This document shows, piece by piece, positions 7,952 to 15,128 of a stretch of 64,000 nt of DNA. The notes beneath the pieces are model-generated. The model did not search any database. It worked only from the letters and a program-made list of their open reading frames with translations, and was not told where the DNA came from. The position numbers and the translations under genes were made by a program. Within the stretch, counting starts at the first letter, position 1; the number at the start of each line of letters is the position of its first letter. This DNA is from Halomonas sp. Y3 (lineage in GTDB: Bacteria > Pseudomonadota > Gammaproteobacteria > Pseudomonadales > Halomonadaceae): contig NZ_CP099975.1 in the NCBI RefSeq assembly GCF_024137965.1, positions 3,596,001-3,660,000 of the forward strand, written 5' to 3'.

Positions 7952-9304
7952 TTAGAAGCGGTAGGTCAGCTGGGCGCCGAAGCCGTGGGCCTCGTTCTTG
8001 TAGTCGGCGGAGTAGCTTGCTCCCCCAACGGGGACGCCGCCAGTCGCTTCACTTGCCAGGAGGTCACTGCGCTCCTGACTGACGCTAGTGCCTCGCTCGG
8101 TCAGGTAGGAGTAGGCGAAGTCCAGGGTCAGGTCGTCGGTCGGGCTCCAGCCTGCACCGATGGAGAAGATGCGGCGGTCGTCAGACGGAATCCGTACGCT
8201 ACGACGATCATTGTTGGTCGGCGTGAAGTCCAGGGTGATACCGGCACGCAGCGCGAGCTGCGGATTGAGCTGGTACTCACCGCCCAGCGAGTAGGCCCAG
8301 GCGTTGGAGTAGTTCTGGATTTCCTGGGTGATGGTGTCGCCCTGGCTGCCCGTGACCAGGATCTGATCGAAGCGGCTCCAGCGCACCCAGGAGGCCCCCG
8401 CCATCAGCTTCAGGCGATCGGTCATCTCTTGAGTGATGGAAAAGTTCACGGTTTCCGGCGTGCTCAGGTCCAGATTGGCATCGTCGGCACGCACCACATT
8501 GCCCGCGGGATCATAGGCGCGAAAGTCACCGGTCAGGGTGTAGTCCACCTTGGAGCGATAGGTCAGGCCCAGCGTCGTCTCGGGAATCGGCTGATAGATG
8601 ACGCCGATATTGTAGCCCCAGCCGTCGTCGTCACCCTCGACCCGCGAATCGATATCGTTAGCGGCATTGAAGCCAGGCTCCGAGGGCAGCTGGCGGCGCA
8701 GCTCGCCATCAACGCGGTTGTAGGTGATGCCGGCACCCACCGCCAACTGGTCATTGAAGCGGTAGGAGACCGTAGGCTGGGCGCTGATGACCGTCAGCTC
8801 GGTGTAGTTACCGAAATAGCGCCCCTGGAAGTCACCTTCATAATCGGTCTTGGAGCCGAAGGGGGCATAGACCCCGAAGCCGAAGGCCAGACGCTCATTG
8901 ACCGGATGGGCGTAAAAGGCGAAGGGCACCAGAGTCCCGGGCACCATGTCGCCATCATTACCACCGGGAATATCGCCGATGGGCACCTGTACCCCCATGG
9001 GCGCTCCACCCTGAGCAACTCCCGCATCCAGCGTACGCTGGGCTTGGACGTTCTTGATATCGCTATTGACGTTCAGATAGGTCCCACCGGCCGTTACCTG
9101 GGCGCGATCCAGGAACGACATGCCGGCCGGGTTGCCGAAGACGATGGTGGCGTCGTTGACGTTGGAGCTACGCCCGGCGTGGCCATAGCCCTGGCCGCTG
9201 ACGCTCTGCTCGTTGATCTGGTAGCCGCCGGCGTGGGCCTGGCTGGCGAGGGCAGCGGCGGCGATGGCCACGGCCAGGGAGAGGCGATTGAACTTGTTCT
9301 TCAT
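7952..9304 (-). CDS. FadL-family outer membrane long-chain fatty acid transporter
   Basis: This 450-residue protein has a Sec signal peptide (MKNKFNRLSLAVAIAAAALASQAHA, cleavage after AHA), then GGYQINEQSVSGQGYGHAG and the FGNPAGMSFLD motif typical of OMPP1/FadL. The rest is amphipathic beta strands ending in an aromatic (QLTYRF), as expected for a 14-stranded outer membrane barrel. FadL proteins take up long-chain fatty acids and other hydrophobic compounds. The start at 9304 is used because it begins directly with the signal peptide; an ATG three codons upstream is also possible. It is a single-gene unit with a possible PsrA-like box upstream. The substrate is not proven. Confidence 0.88.
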   Translation of the reverse strand: MKNKFNRLSLAVAIAAAALASQAHAGGYQINEQSVSGQGYGHAGRSSNVNDATIVFGNPAGMSFLDRAQVTAGGTYLNVNSDIKNVQAQRTLDAGVAQGGAPMGVQVPIGDIPGGNDGDMVPGTLVPFAFYAHPVNERLAFGFGVYAPFGSKTDYEGDFQGRYFGNYTELTVISAQPTVSYRFNDQLAVGAGITYNRVDGELRRQLPSEPGFNAANDIDSRVEGDDDGWGYNIGVIYQPIPETTLGLTYRSKVDYTLTGDFRAYDPAGNVVRADDANLDLSTPETVNFSITQEMTDRLKLMAGASWVRWSRFDQILVTGSQGDTITQEIQNYSNAWAYSLGGEYQLNPQLALRAGITLDFTPTNNDRRSVRIPSDDRRIFSIGAGWSPTDDLTLDFAYSYLTERGTSVSQERSDLLASEATGGVPVGGASYSADYKNEAHGFGAQLTYRF

Positions 9305-9413
9305 GAGATCCATCCCTTGCGGTTCTATTGTCGCGTTGGCGCTGGCGTGTGCTCGCGGTGGAGACGCGCGCTTGCCCTCCCCTTTTCTCGCAACCCAACG
9401 GGCGTTTCAACCC

Positions 9414-9427
9414 CAAACGCTCGTTTT
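9414..9427. promoter_or_regulatory. Candidate PsrA-type operator upstream of the fadL-like gene
   Basis: CAAACGCTCGTTTT fits the pseudomonad PsrA consensus (G/C)AAAC-N2-4-GTTT(G/C) except for the last base. PsrA is a TetR repressor of fatty acid genes that responds to long-chain acyl compounds. The box lies about 110 bp upstream of the porin start. Position and match are visible; the regulator itself is not in the window. Confidence 0.4.
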
Positions 9428-9533
9428 AATGACGCAATCGCTAATACTTTGGTTGCATGACCGTTTGATTGATCGAACTTTCAGGGAGTTAGGCAATACA
9501 GCCGTGACGGTACCACTCCCTTGCTTATCCGCC

Positions 9534-9565
9534 TTGACCCTTGGGTAACACATAGGTTTTACACT
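9534..9565 (+). promoter_or_regulatory. MerR-type promoter with long spacer
   Basis: A TTGACC -35 box (9534-9539) and a TACACT -10 box (9560-9565) are separated by 20 bp, as in promoters that MerR-family activators untwist. The spacer contains ACCC-TT-GGGT followed by AACACATAGGTT. It lies 46 bp upstream of the regulator start, suggesting autoregulation of the regulator-ATPase unit. Confidence 0.5.
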
Positions 9566-9611
9566 GAGGTCATTCGCAGACAGCGCGAGAAAGGCATCAG
9601 CGAGGCACCCC

Positions 9612-10106
9612 ATGAAGGTAAGCGAACTGGCGAAGTCCGCCGGCGTCACCGCCGAGACCGTCCGCCACTATGTGCGCGAGGGGCTACTGCACCCGGAGCG
9701 CCACCCCGACAACGGCTACCAGCTCTTCGAGCGGGATGACCTGGAGCGGCTGCGCTTCATCCAGCGCGCCCGCACCCTGGGCTTCGGCGTGGCCGAGATC
9801 CGCGAGATCCTCGCCCACGCCGACCAGGGCGACTCCCCCTGCCCCATGGTCCGCGACCTGCTGGCCAGCCGGCTGCCGGAGATCCAGGCGCGCATCGCGG
9901 AGCTTCAGGCCCTGGCCGCGCGCATGGAGCAGGCCCTCGAGACATGGGCCGAGATGCCCGACGGCACCCCGGATGGCCACAGCCTCTGCCGGTTGATCGA
10001 AAGCTTTCCGGAGCCGCTGTGTGACAACCCGCGCGACAACCATGAGCGCAGCAACGACGACCACCGCACGCCCATCGGCGCCACATCCAGCGAGGAGACC
10101 CAGTGA
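9612..10106 (+). CDS. MerR-family heavy-metal-responsive regulator
   Basis: This 164-residue protein has an N-terminal winged helix ([26 protein letters not shown]), the [19 protein letters not shown] wing and a long dimerisation helix. Cys77 in GDSPCPMV falls at the start of that helix and aligns without gaps to the Cys found in ZntR (Cys79) and CadR (Cys77), whereas CueR has Ser there. Further cysteines are Cys126 (SLCRLIE) and Cys137. The pattern suggests a Zn/Cd/Pb-type sensor although the coupled ATPase looks Cu+-type. Its TGA overlaps the GTG of the ATPase gene, so the two are translated together. The effector metal is uncertain. Confidence 0.85.
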   Translation: MKVSELAKSAGVTAETVRHYVREGLLHPERHPDNGYQLFERDDLERLRFIQRARTLGFGVAEIREILAHADQGDSPCPMVRDLLASRLPEIQARIAELQALAARMEQALETWAEMPDGTPDGHSLCRLIESFPEPLCDNPRDNHERSNDDHRTPIGATSSEETQ

Positions 10107-12712
10107 ACGCTCGCACCCCACTCGAACGTATCGTGCCCGGCATGAGCTGCCAGGGCTGCGTGAAGCGCATGCGCGAGGCGATCCAGGCCCGGGACCCGGA
10201 AGCCGAGGTGGTCGGCACGCCGGCCGAGAAGCACCTGGCCGTTACCACCACCCTGGACGAAGACGCCCTGGACCAGGCCCTGTCTGATGCCGGCTACCCC
10301 CCCGGCGAGCTCGAGGAGGACACGGGCAAAAACACTGGCGAGGATGCGGGCGCCGAGACGCCGGACAGCAGGGAGCCCAGGGCAGCCGAATCGGCGCCCG
10401 CCGCCGAGAGCGCGGCTCCAGCGGCATCCGGCGAGGAGCGCGCCACCGCTCGACGCCTCTCCATCAGCGGCATGACCTGTGCCAGCTGCGTGAAGAGCGT
10501 GCAGCAGGCGCTGGAGCGCACGCCGGGCGTGGTCAGCGCCGAGGTCAACTTCGGCACTCATACCGCCCAGGTTCGCGGCAGCGCCGGCGAGGCCGAGCTG
10601 ATTCGCGCCGTGGAGGCGGTAGGCTACGAGGCCGAACCGATCCTCGACCTGCGCCAGGCGGAGGAGGCCCGGGCCGAGAAGGACGCCCGGGAATACCGCC
10701 GCCGCCTCAAGGGCAGCTTCTGGTCCCTGGCCCTGGCGGTGCCGCTGATGGCCAGCATGTTCTTCTACCACCCCCACCCCGTGGGCATGGGGCGGCTCTT
10801 CTGGCTGGTGATCGGCCTCTTGACGCTGGCCGTGATGGCAGGGCCCGGCCGCCATTTCTTCATCAACGCCTGGAAGAATCTCAAGCACCATCAGGCCAAC
10901 ATGGACACCCTGATCGCCATGGGCACCGGCACCGCCTGGATCTACTCCATGGGCGTGGTGGCCTTCGCGCCCTGGCTCCCCCACGTGGCCCACGGCATCT
11001 ATTTTGAAGCCTCGGCCATGATCATCGGCCTGGTGCTGCTCGGCAACGCCCTGGAGCTGCGCGCCCGGGGGCGCACCAGCGATGCCCTCAAGCGGCTGCT
11101 GGACCTGCAGAGCCGCACCGCCCGGGTGATCCGCGACGGCGAGGAGCGCGAGCTCGACATCGACGCGGTGCGCGAGGGCGACCAGATCCGCGTGCGGCCC
11201 GGCGAGCGCCTGCCGGTGGATGGCGAGGTGACCGAGGGGCAGAGCCATATCGATGAATCCATGCTCACCGGCGAGCCCCTGCCGATGGCCAAGGCCGCCG
11301 GCGACGAGGTGAGCGCCGGCACCGTGAATGGCAAGGGCTCGCTGGTCTACCGCGCCACCCGGGTCGGCGCCGACACCCGCCTGGGGCGCATCACCGAGCA
11401 GGTCGCCAGCGCCCAGAACTCCCGGCCGCCCATCGGCGAGCTGGCCGACAAGGTCTCCAGCATCTTCGTGCCGTCGGTGATGATCATCGCCGTGCTTACG
11501 GCGCTTGCCTGGTTCAACTTCGGCGCCGAGCCCCGGGTGATTCATATGGTCGTGACGGCCACCACGGTGCTGATCATCGCCTGCCCCTGCGCCCTGGGCC
11601 TGGCCACACCCATCTCCACCATGATCGGCGTGGGCAAGGCCGCCGAGCACGGCGTGCTGGTGAGAAGCGGCGAGGCGCTGCAGGTGGCCAGCAGGCTCAC
11701 CACCCTGGTGGTGGACAAGACCGGCACCCTCACCGAGGGCAAGCCCAGCGTGACCGAGGCCGAGGTGATCGACGGCGACAGGCAGGCGCTGCTGGGCCTG
11801 GTGGCGGCCCTGGAGCGCGGCTCCGAGCATCCCCTCGCCGCGGCTCTGCTCTCACACGCTGAAGAGGCCAGCGCCGAGGCCGCCGAGATTCGCCACTTCG
11901 AGAGCGTGACCGGCGGCGGCGTGAAGGCCGAGACCCTTGAGGGCAAGCCGCTGCTGCTGGGCAACGCCCGCCTGCTGGAAGAGGCCGGCATCGAGCTGGC
12001 CGGCGGCCGCGAGAAGGCCGGCGAACTGGAGGAAAAGGCGCGCACCGTGGTTTACCTCGCCGTGGATGGCAGGCTCGCGGCGCTTTTCGGCATCAGCGAC
12101 CCGCTGCGCCACGACACCGTGGCGGCGGTCAAGCGGCTGCAGGCCGACGGCCTCAAGGTGGTGATGCTGACCGGCGACAACGAGCACACCGCCGCCGCCA
12201 TCGCCCGGGAGGTGGGCATCGACGAGTTCCGCGCCGGCCTCCTGCCCGAGGACAAGCACGCCGAGATCGAGCGGTTGCAGGCGGCGGGCGAGAAAGTCGG
12301 CATGGTGGGCGACGGCATCAACGACGCCCCGGCCCTGGCCCGAGCCGACGTGGGCTTCGCCATCGGCCAGGGCACCGACGTGGCCATCGAGAGCGCCGGC
12401 ATCACCCTGATGCGCGGCTCGCTGCACGGCGTGGCCTCGGCCATCGAGATCAGCCGCGCCACGCTCACCAACATCAAGCAGAACCTGGTGGGCGCCTTCG
12501 GCTACAACACGCTCTGCATTCCCATCGCCGCCGGGGTGCTCTACCCGATCACCGGCATGCTGCTCTCGCCGATGATCGCGGGCGTTGCCATGTCGCTCTC
12601 CTCCGTCACGGTGGTGAGCAACGCCAACCGCCTGCGGCTGTTCCGCCCCGGCGGCGAGGCCGCCGGCAGCCCACAGGGCAAGAACGCACAGGACAAGGAG
12701 GCTACCGCATGA
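10103..12712 (+). CDS. copA: Copper-exporting P1B-type ATPase (CopA-like)
   Basis: This 869-residue inner membrane pump has two N-terminal metal-binding HMA domains (GMSCQGC at 13-19, GMTCASC at 123-129) joined by an acidic Ala-rich linker. They are followed by membrane helices, the actuator TGE loop, the CPC ion-binding helix (about 494-496), the DKTGTLT phosphorylation site (about 538) and [14 protein letters not shown]7 matches N-x6-YN-x4-P and TM8 has [15 protein letters not shown], the P1B-1 signature for Cu+/Ag+. The pump exports monovalent copper to the periplasm. The GTG start at 10103 lies inside the upstream stop (GTGA) and has GAGGAG before it. HMA1 is degenerate in spacing relative to HMA2. 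Confidence 0.94.
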   Translation: MNARTPLERIVPGMSCQGCVKRMREAIQARDPEAEVVGTPAEKHLAVTTTLDEDALDQALSDAGYPPGELEEDTGKNTGEDAGAETPDSREPRAAESAPAAESAAPAASGEERATARRLSISGMTCASCVKSVQQALERTPGVVSAEVNFGTHTAQVRGSAGEAELIRAVEAVGYEAEPILDLRQAEEARAEKDAREYRRRLKGSFWSLALAVPLMASMFFYHPHPVGMGRLFWLVIGLLTLAVMAGPGRHFFINAWKNLKHHQANMDTLIAMGTGTAWIYSMGVVAFAPWLPHVAHGIYFEASAMIIGLVLLGNALELRARGRTSDALKRLLDLQSRTARVIRDGEERELDIDAVREGDQIRVRPGERLPVDGEVTEGQSHIDESMLTGEPLPMAKAAGDEVSAGTVNGKGSLVYRATRVGADTRLGRITEQVASAQNSRPPIGELADKVSSIFVPSVMIIAVLTALAWFNFGAEPRVIHMVVTATTVLIIACPCALGLATPISTMIGVGKAAEHGVLVRSGEALQVASRLTTLVVDKTGTLTEGKPSVTEAEVIDGDRQALLGLVAALERGSEHPLAAALLSHAEEASAEAAEIRHFESVTGGGVKAETLEGKPLLLGNARLLEEAGIELAGGREKAGELEEKARTVVYLAVDGRLAALFGISDPLRHDTVAAVKRLQADGLKVVMLTGDNEHTAAAIAREVGIDEFRAGLLPEDKHAEIERLQAAGEKVGMVGDGINDAPALARADVGFAIGQGTDVAIESAGITLMRGSLHGVASAIEISRATLTNIKQNLVGAFGYNTLCIPIAAGVLYPITGMLLSPMIAGVAMSLSSVTVVSNANRLRLFRPGGEAAGSPQGKNAQDKEATA

Positions 12713-12783
12713 GCTGGCTTATCAACCTGGCCGGTATGGCCCTGATCGCCCTGATCGTCTGGTGGTTCTGGATCGGCCGCTAG
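12709..12783 (+). CDS. 24-residue single-helix membrane peptide coupled to copA
   Basis: An ATG overlapping the copA stop (ATGA) opens a 24-codon frame encoding [19 protein letters not shown] followed by FWIGR. It is one hydrophobic helix with a tryptophan belt and a positive C-terminal end. It resembles, from memory, the membrane anchor at the start of small cupredoxin-domain proteins encoded beside copA in other gammaproteobacteria, but here only the anchor is present and a TAG ends it. It could be a bona fide small subunit or stabiliser of the pump, or the remnant of a truncated cupredoxin gene. No frame resembling a cupredoxin follows. Confidence 0.55.
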   Translation: MSWLINLAGMALIALIVWWFWIGR

Positions 12784-12821
12784 ACGTCGGCACGCGTCAG
12801 CCAAGGCTTACAGCACGCGTC

Positions 12822-12846
12822 GGGGATGGCTGACAGAGCCATCCCC
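12822..12846 (+). terminator. Hairpin downstream of the copper module
   Basis: GGGGATGGCT and AGCCATCCCC form a perfect 10-bp stem with a five-base loop, 39 bp after the small peptide stop. It is followed by CCGTTCGGG rather than a T-run, so termination strength is uncertain. Confidence 0.55.
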
Positions 12847-12905
12847 CGTTCGGGCTAACCTGACAGGTATTCACTTGCCGCCGATGCGCGTGCCAGGAGG
12901 AGGTC

Positions 12906-13418
12906 ATGCGCCTCCACGCCGAGCGGGGTCTGACGCTTGCCGAGCTGCTGGTGGCGATCGCGGTACTGTCGCTTATCGTCACCGTGGGCGTTCCCGGCTA
13001 TCAGCGCTTCACCGCCCGCAACGAAGTCGCCACCGAGGTCCTGCGCCTGCAGACGGCGCTGGCCATGGCGCGCAATACGGCGATCACCCGCCGCGCTACC
13101 GTGACCCTCTGCCCCAGCGCCGACGGCGTGCAGTGTCAGATTGCCAACAACGCCAGCGGCGAGGCCTGGCTAGCGCCGCTGGTCATCTTCGAGGGGCGGG
13201 GCGAGCCCGGCGACCCGCTGCTGCGCACCTTCGGCGAGAGCCGCCTGGTATCGCTGACCTACCGCAACGACAACCGCCCGGTGCGCTACACCGCCCTGGG
13301 CCGCTCCGGGGGGCATAACGGCACCTTTCGGCTATGCGGGCGGCTGGAAACAGGGGCCAAGGTAGTGGTCAGCAATATGGGGAGGGTGAGGATGGGGAGC
13401 GAGAGCCCCTTATGCTGA
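12906..13418 (+). CDS. Type IV pilus minor pilin, GspH/FimT family
   Basis: This 170-residue protein begins with a short leader and a type III signal sequence, RG/LTLAELLVAIAVLSL, in which prepilin peptidase PilD would cut after Gly8; Glu5 of the mature protein is present. Residue +1 is Leu rather than the usual Phe. The body has the GspH/FimT pattern, including MARNTAITRRATVTLCPS and a paired-cysteine C-terminal region. FimT-like minor pilins prime or decorate type IV pili and some bind DNA. The ATG is preceded by CCAGGAGG. In Pseudomonas fimT lies at this end of the minor pilin cluster, which supports the call. Confidence 0.82.
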   Translation: MRLHAERGLTLAELLVAIAVLSLIVTVGVPGYQRFTARNEVATEVLRLQTALAMARNTAITRRATVTLCPSADGVQCQIANNASGEAWLAPLVIFEGRGEPGDPLLRTFGESRLVSLTYRNDNRPVRYTALGRSGGHNGTFRLCGRLETGAKVVVSNMGRVRMGSESPLC

Positions 13419-13523
13419 CTCCCGCCCCGGACCGCCGTCTACTACCCCCCAGTGTCAGGATGACTGTCGTGCCCTCTGATACCCTGTTCTTGTAAACCGA
13501 CCAGGGGGCGAAAGGAGACACTC

Positions 13524-14021
13524 ATGCCTCGTTACTCAGAGGAGCGCCGGCAAGCCGTGGTCACCAAGCTGCTGCCTCCCCACAACCTCTCCCCGCAGGT
13601 GATCGCGGAGCAGGAAGGGATCTCGTTGGGCACCGTCTACAAGTGGCGCAAGGAAGCCCGTGCCGAAGGGCGCTGCCTGCCGGATGCGCTGGGCAAGGGC
13701 GCCGATGGCTGGTCGTCAAAGGACAAGTTCAACGCCGTGCTTGAAACCGCTTCGATGAACGCCCAGGAGACGGCGGAGTACTGCCGCCGCCGCGGGATCT
13801 ACCCCGAGCAGCTGGAGCGGTGGCGCCATGACTGCGAACAGGCTGCCAGCCTCTCGCACTCCGAACGCCAGCGTGAAGCCGATGAGGCCAAGCAGCAGCG
13901 CAAGCGCATCAAGGCGCTGGAAAAGGAGCTCGCCCGCAAGAACGAGGCCCTGGCGGAGACCGCAGCGTTGCTGGCCCTCAGAAAAAAGGCGAGGGCGATC
14001 TGGGGGGACGAGGACGCATGA
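13524..14021 (+). CDS. IS3-family transposase OrfA
   Basis: This 165-residue DNA-binding subunit starts MPRYSEERRQAVVTKLL, has a helix-turn-helix (LSPQVIAEQEGISLGTVYKWRKEA, about 23-46) and a second predicted HTH near 75-100. It ends in a charged coiled coil (KQQRKRIKALEKELARKNEAL) expected to mediate multimerisation. The start has AAAGGAG upstream. Near the end the in-frame sequence A AAA AAG allows -1 frameshifting into orfB, and the TGA also overlaps the orfB ATG (ATGA). Confidence 0.88.
   Translation: MPRYSEERRQAVVTKLLPPHNLSPQVIAEQEGISLGTVYKWRKEARAEGRCLPDALGKGADGWSSKDKFNAVLETASMNAQETAEYCRRRGIYPEQLERWRHDCEQAASLSHSERQREADEAKQQRKRIKALEKELARKNEALAETAALLALRKKARAIWGDEDA
13982..13988 (+). promoter_or_regulatory. 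-1 frameshift heptamer in IS3 orfA/orfB
   Basis: A_AAA_AAG in the zero frame of orfA (codons AGA AAA AAG) is the strongest type of -1 slippery heptamer. The -1 frame is open from here straight through the orfB ATG, so a fused OrfAB transposase can be made. Confidence 0.7.
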
Positions 14022-15091
14022 TCAGCACCCCAGATCGCCAACGCGCCATCGCGCTGATCGACGAGGCCAGGGCCCAGGGAGCACGCCTGGAGACTGCTTG
14101 CCGCGAGCTGGGCATCACCGCCCGAACGTACCAGCGCTGGACGCGCGGCGGAACGCTGCACGAGGACCAGCGCCCTTTGGTCGACCGGCCGGTGCCGGCT
14201 AATGCGCTGACACCGGCCGAAGAACAGGAAATCCTCGATGTGTGCCACCGCCCCGAGTACGCCAGCCTGCCGCCAGAGCAGATCGTGGTGCGCTTGTTCG
14301 ATGAGGAGCAGCGCTACCTGGCCTCACCCTCGTCATTCTACCGGGTGATGCGCAAGCACCGCGAAATGGTGCACCGGGGCCGTGCCAAGCCACCTCAACG
14401 CCGCGCCAAGCCCACGACCTACCAGGCCACTGCGCCGAACCAGGTGTGGTCGTGGGATTGCACGTGGTTGGGCGGCCCGATCAAGGGGCAGCACTACTAC
14501 CTGGTCATGATGGTCGACATCTTCAGCCGCAAGGTCACCGGCTGGGAGGTGTTCCTGGCCGAGTCGGCCCACAACTCCCGCACCGTGCTGGAGCGTGCCG
14601 TGCTGGCAGAACGGATCATTGACCAGCCGCTGGTGCTTCACGCGGACAACGGCAGCCCCTTCAAGGGCGCCACGCTGCTGGAGAAGCTGCATGAGCTCGG
14701 CATCACGCCCTCCTTCAGCCGACCGCGGGTCAGCAATGACAATCCCTACTCGGAGGCGCTGTTCCGCACCTGCAAGTACCGGCCCTGTTACCCCATACAC
14801 GGGTTCGCCACGCTTAGCGACGCGCAAGAGTGGGTGGCCGGCTTCGTCCAATGGTACAACCACGAGCATCGCCACAGCGGGATCCGCCTGGTGACGCCGG
14901 CACAGCGCCATGCGGGCGAAGACAAGGCAGTGCTGGCCAAGCGCCACGTCATCAATCAGGCGGCGCGTGATGCCAATCCCGCTCGCTGGAGCGGCAAGAC
15001 CCGCAACTGGACGCCGATCGGCACCGTGTCACTCAACCCGGAGCGGGAGCTCCAGGTCTCCGTCATCGAACCAGAAAAGCAGGTGGCGTGA
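14018..15091 (+). CDS. IS3-family transposase OrfB (DDE integrase domain)
   Basis: This 357-residue protein has an N-terminal helix-turn-helix (ACRELGITARTYQRW), an HTH_21-like segment, and an rve integrase core. The catalytic triad is Asp147 (WSWDCTW), Asp210 (HADNGSPF) and Glu246 (NPYSEALF), with the DD(35)E spacing of the IS3 family. WYNHEHRHSGIRLVTP near residue 285 is the usual post-triad motif. It catalyses cleavage and strand transfer at the element ends. It can be translated from its own ATGA-coupled start or as an OrfAB fusion by frameshift. No disrupting stop is present. Confidence 0.92.
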   Translation: MISTPDRQRAIALIDEARAQGARLETACRELGITARTYQRWTRGGTLHEDQRPLVDRPVPANALTPAEEQEILDVCHRPEYASLPPEQIVVRLFDEEQRYLASPSSFYRVMRKHREMVHRGRAKPPQRRAKPTTYQATAPNQVWSWDCTWLGGPIKGQHYYLVMMVDIFSRKVTGWEVFLAESAHNSRTVLERAVLAERIIDQPLVLHADNGSPFKGATLLEKLHELGITPSFSRPRVSNDNPYSEALFRTCKYRPCYPIHGFATLSDAQEWVAGFVQWYNHEHRHSGIRLVTPAQRHAGEDKAVLAKRHVINQAARDANPARWSGKTRNWTPIGTVSLNPERELQVSVIEPEKQVA

Positions 15092-15128
15092 ATGACCTCA
15101 GAGGCGACAGATTCCTTGACAACTACCG

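Larger units (their letters stand above)
9305..9611. other. Divergent regulatory region, fadL-like / merR-like
   Basis: This 307-bp region is AT-rich compared with its neighbours. It contains a PsrA-like box (9414-9427), an imperfect 16-bp palindrome GTTTGATTGATCGAAC (9463-9478), an inverted repeat AGGGAGT/ACTCCCT (9483-9489 and 9515-9521) and a long-spacer promoter for the MerR gene (9534-9565). No gene is seen in it. Confidence 0.6.
13453..15121 (+). mobile_element. Complete IS3-family insertion sequence (about 1.67 kb)
   Basis: The ends are imperfect inverted repeats: TGTCAGGATGACTGTCG at the left and, read inwards, TGTCAAGGAATCTGTCG at the right, each followed shortly by CCTCTGA. Between them lie orfA and orfB with an intact DDE triad and a frameshift signal, so the element may be active. 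No direct target duplication is evident: the left flank ends CCCCAG and the right flank begins ACTACC. The element separates the plus-strand fimT-like gene from pilX and sits seven bases beyond the pilX stop. Confidence 0.85.

Noticed and set aside
13441..15127. ACTACC hexamer near both IS3 ends taken as a target duplication
   Set aside because: The left copy is six bases away from the inverted repeat while the right copy abuts it, so they are not a proper duplication. The match is probably chance in repeated CTACC-rich sequence.
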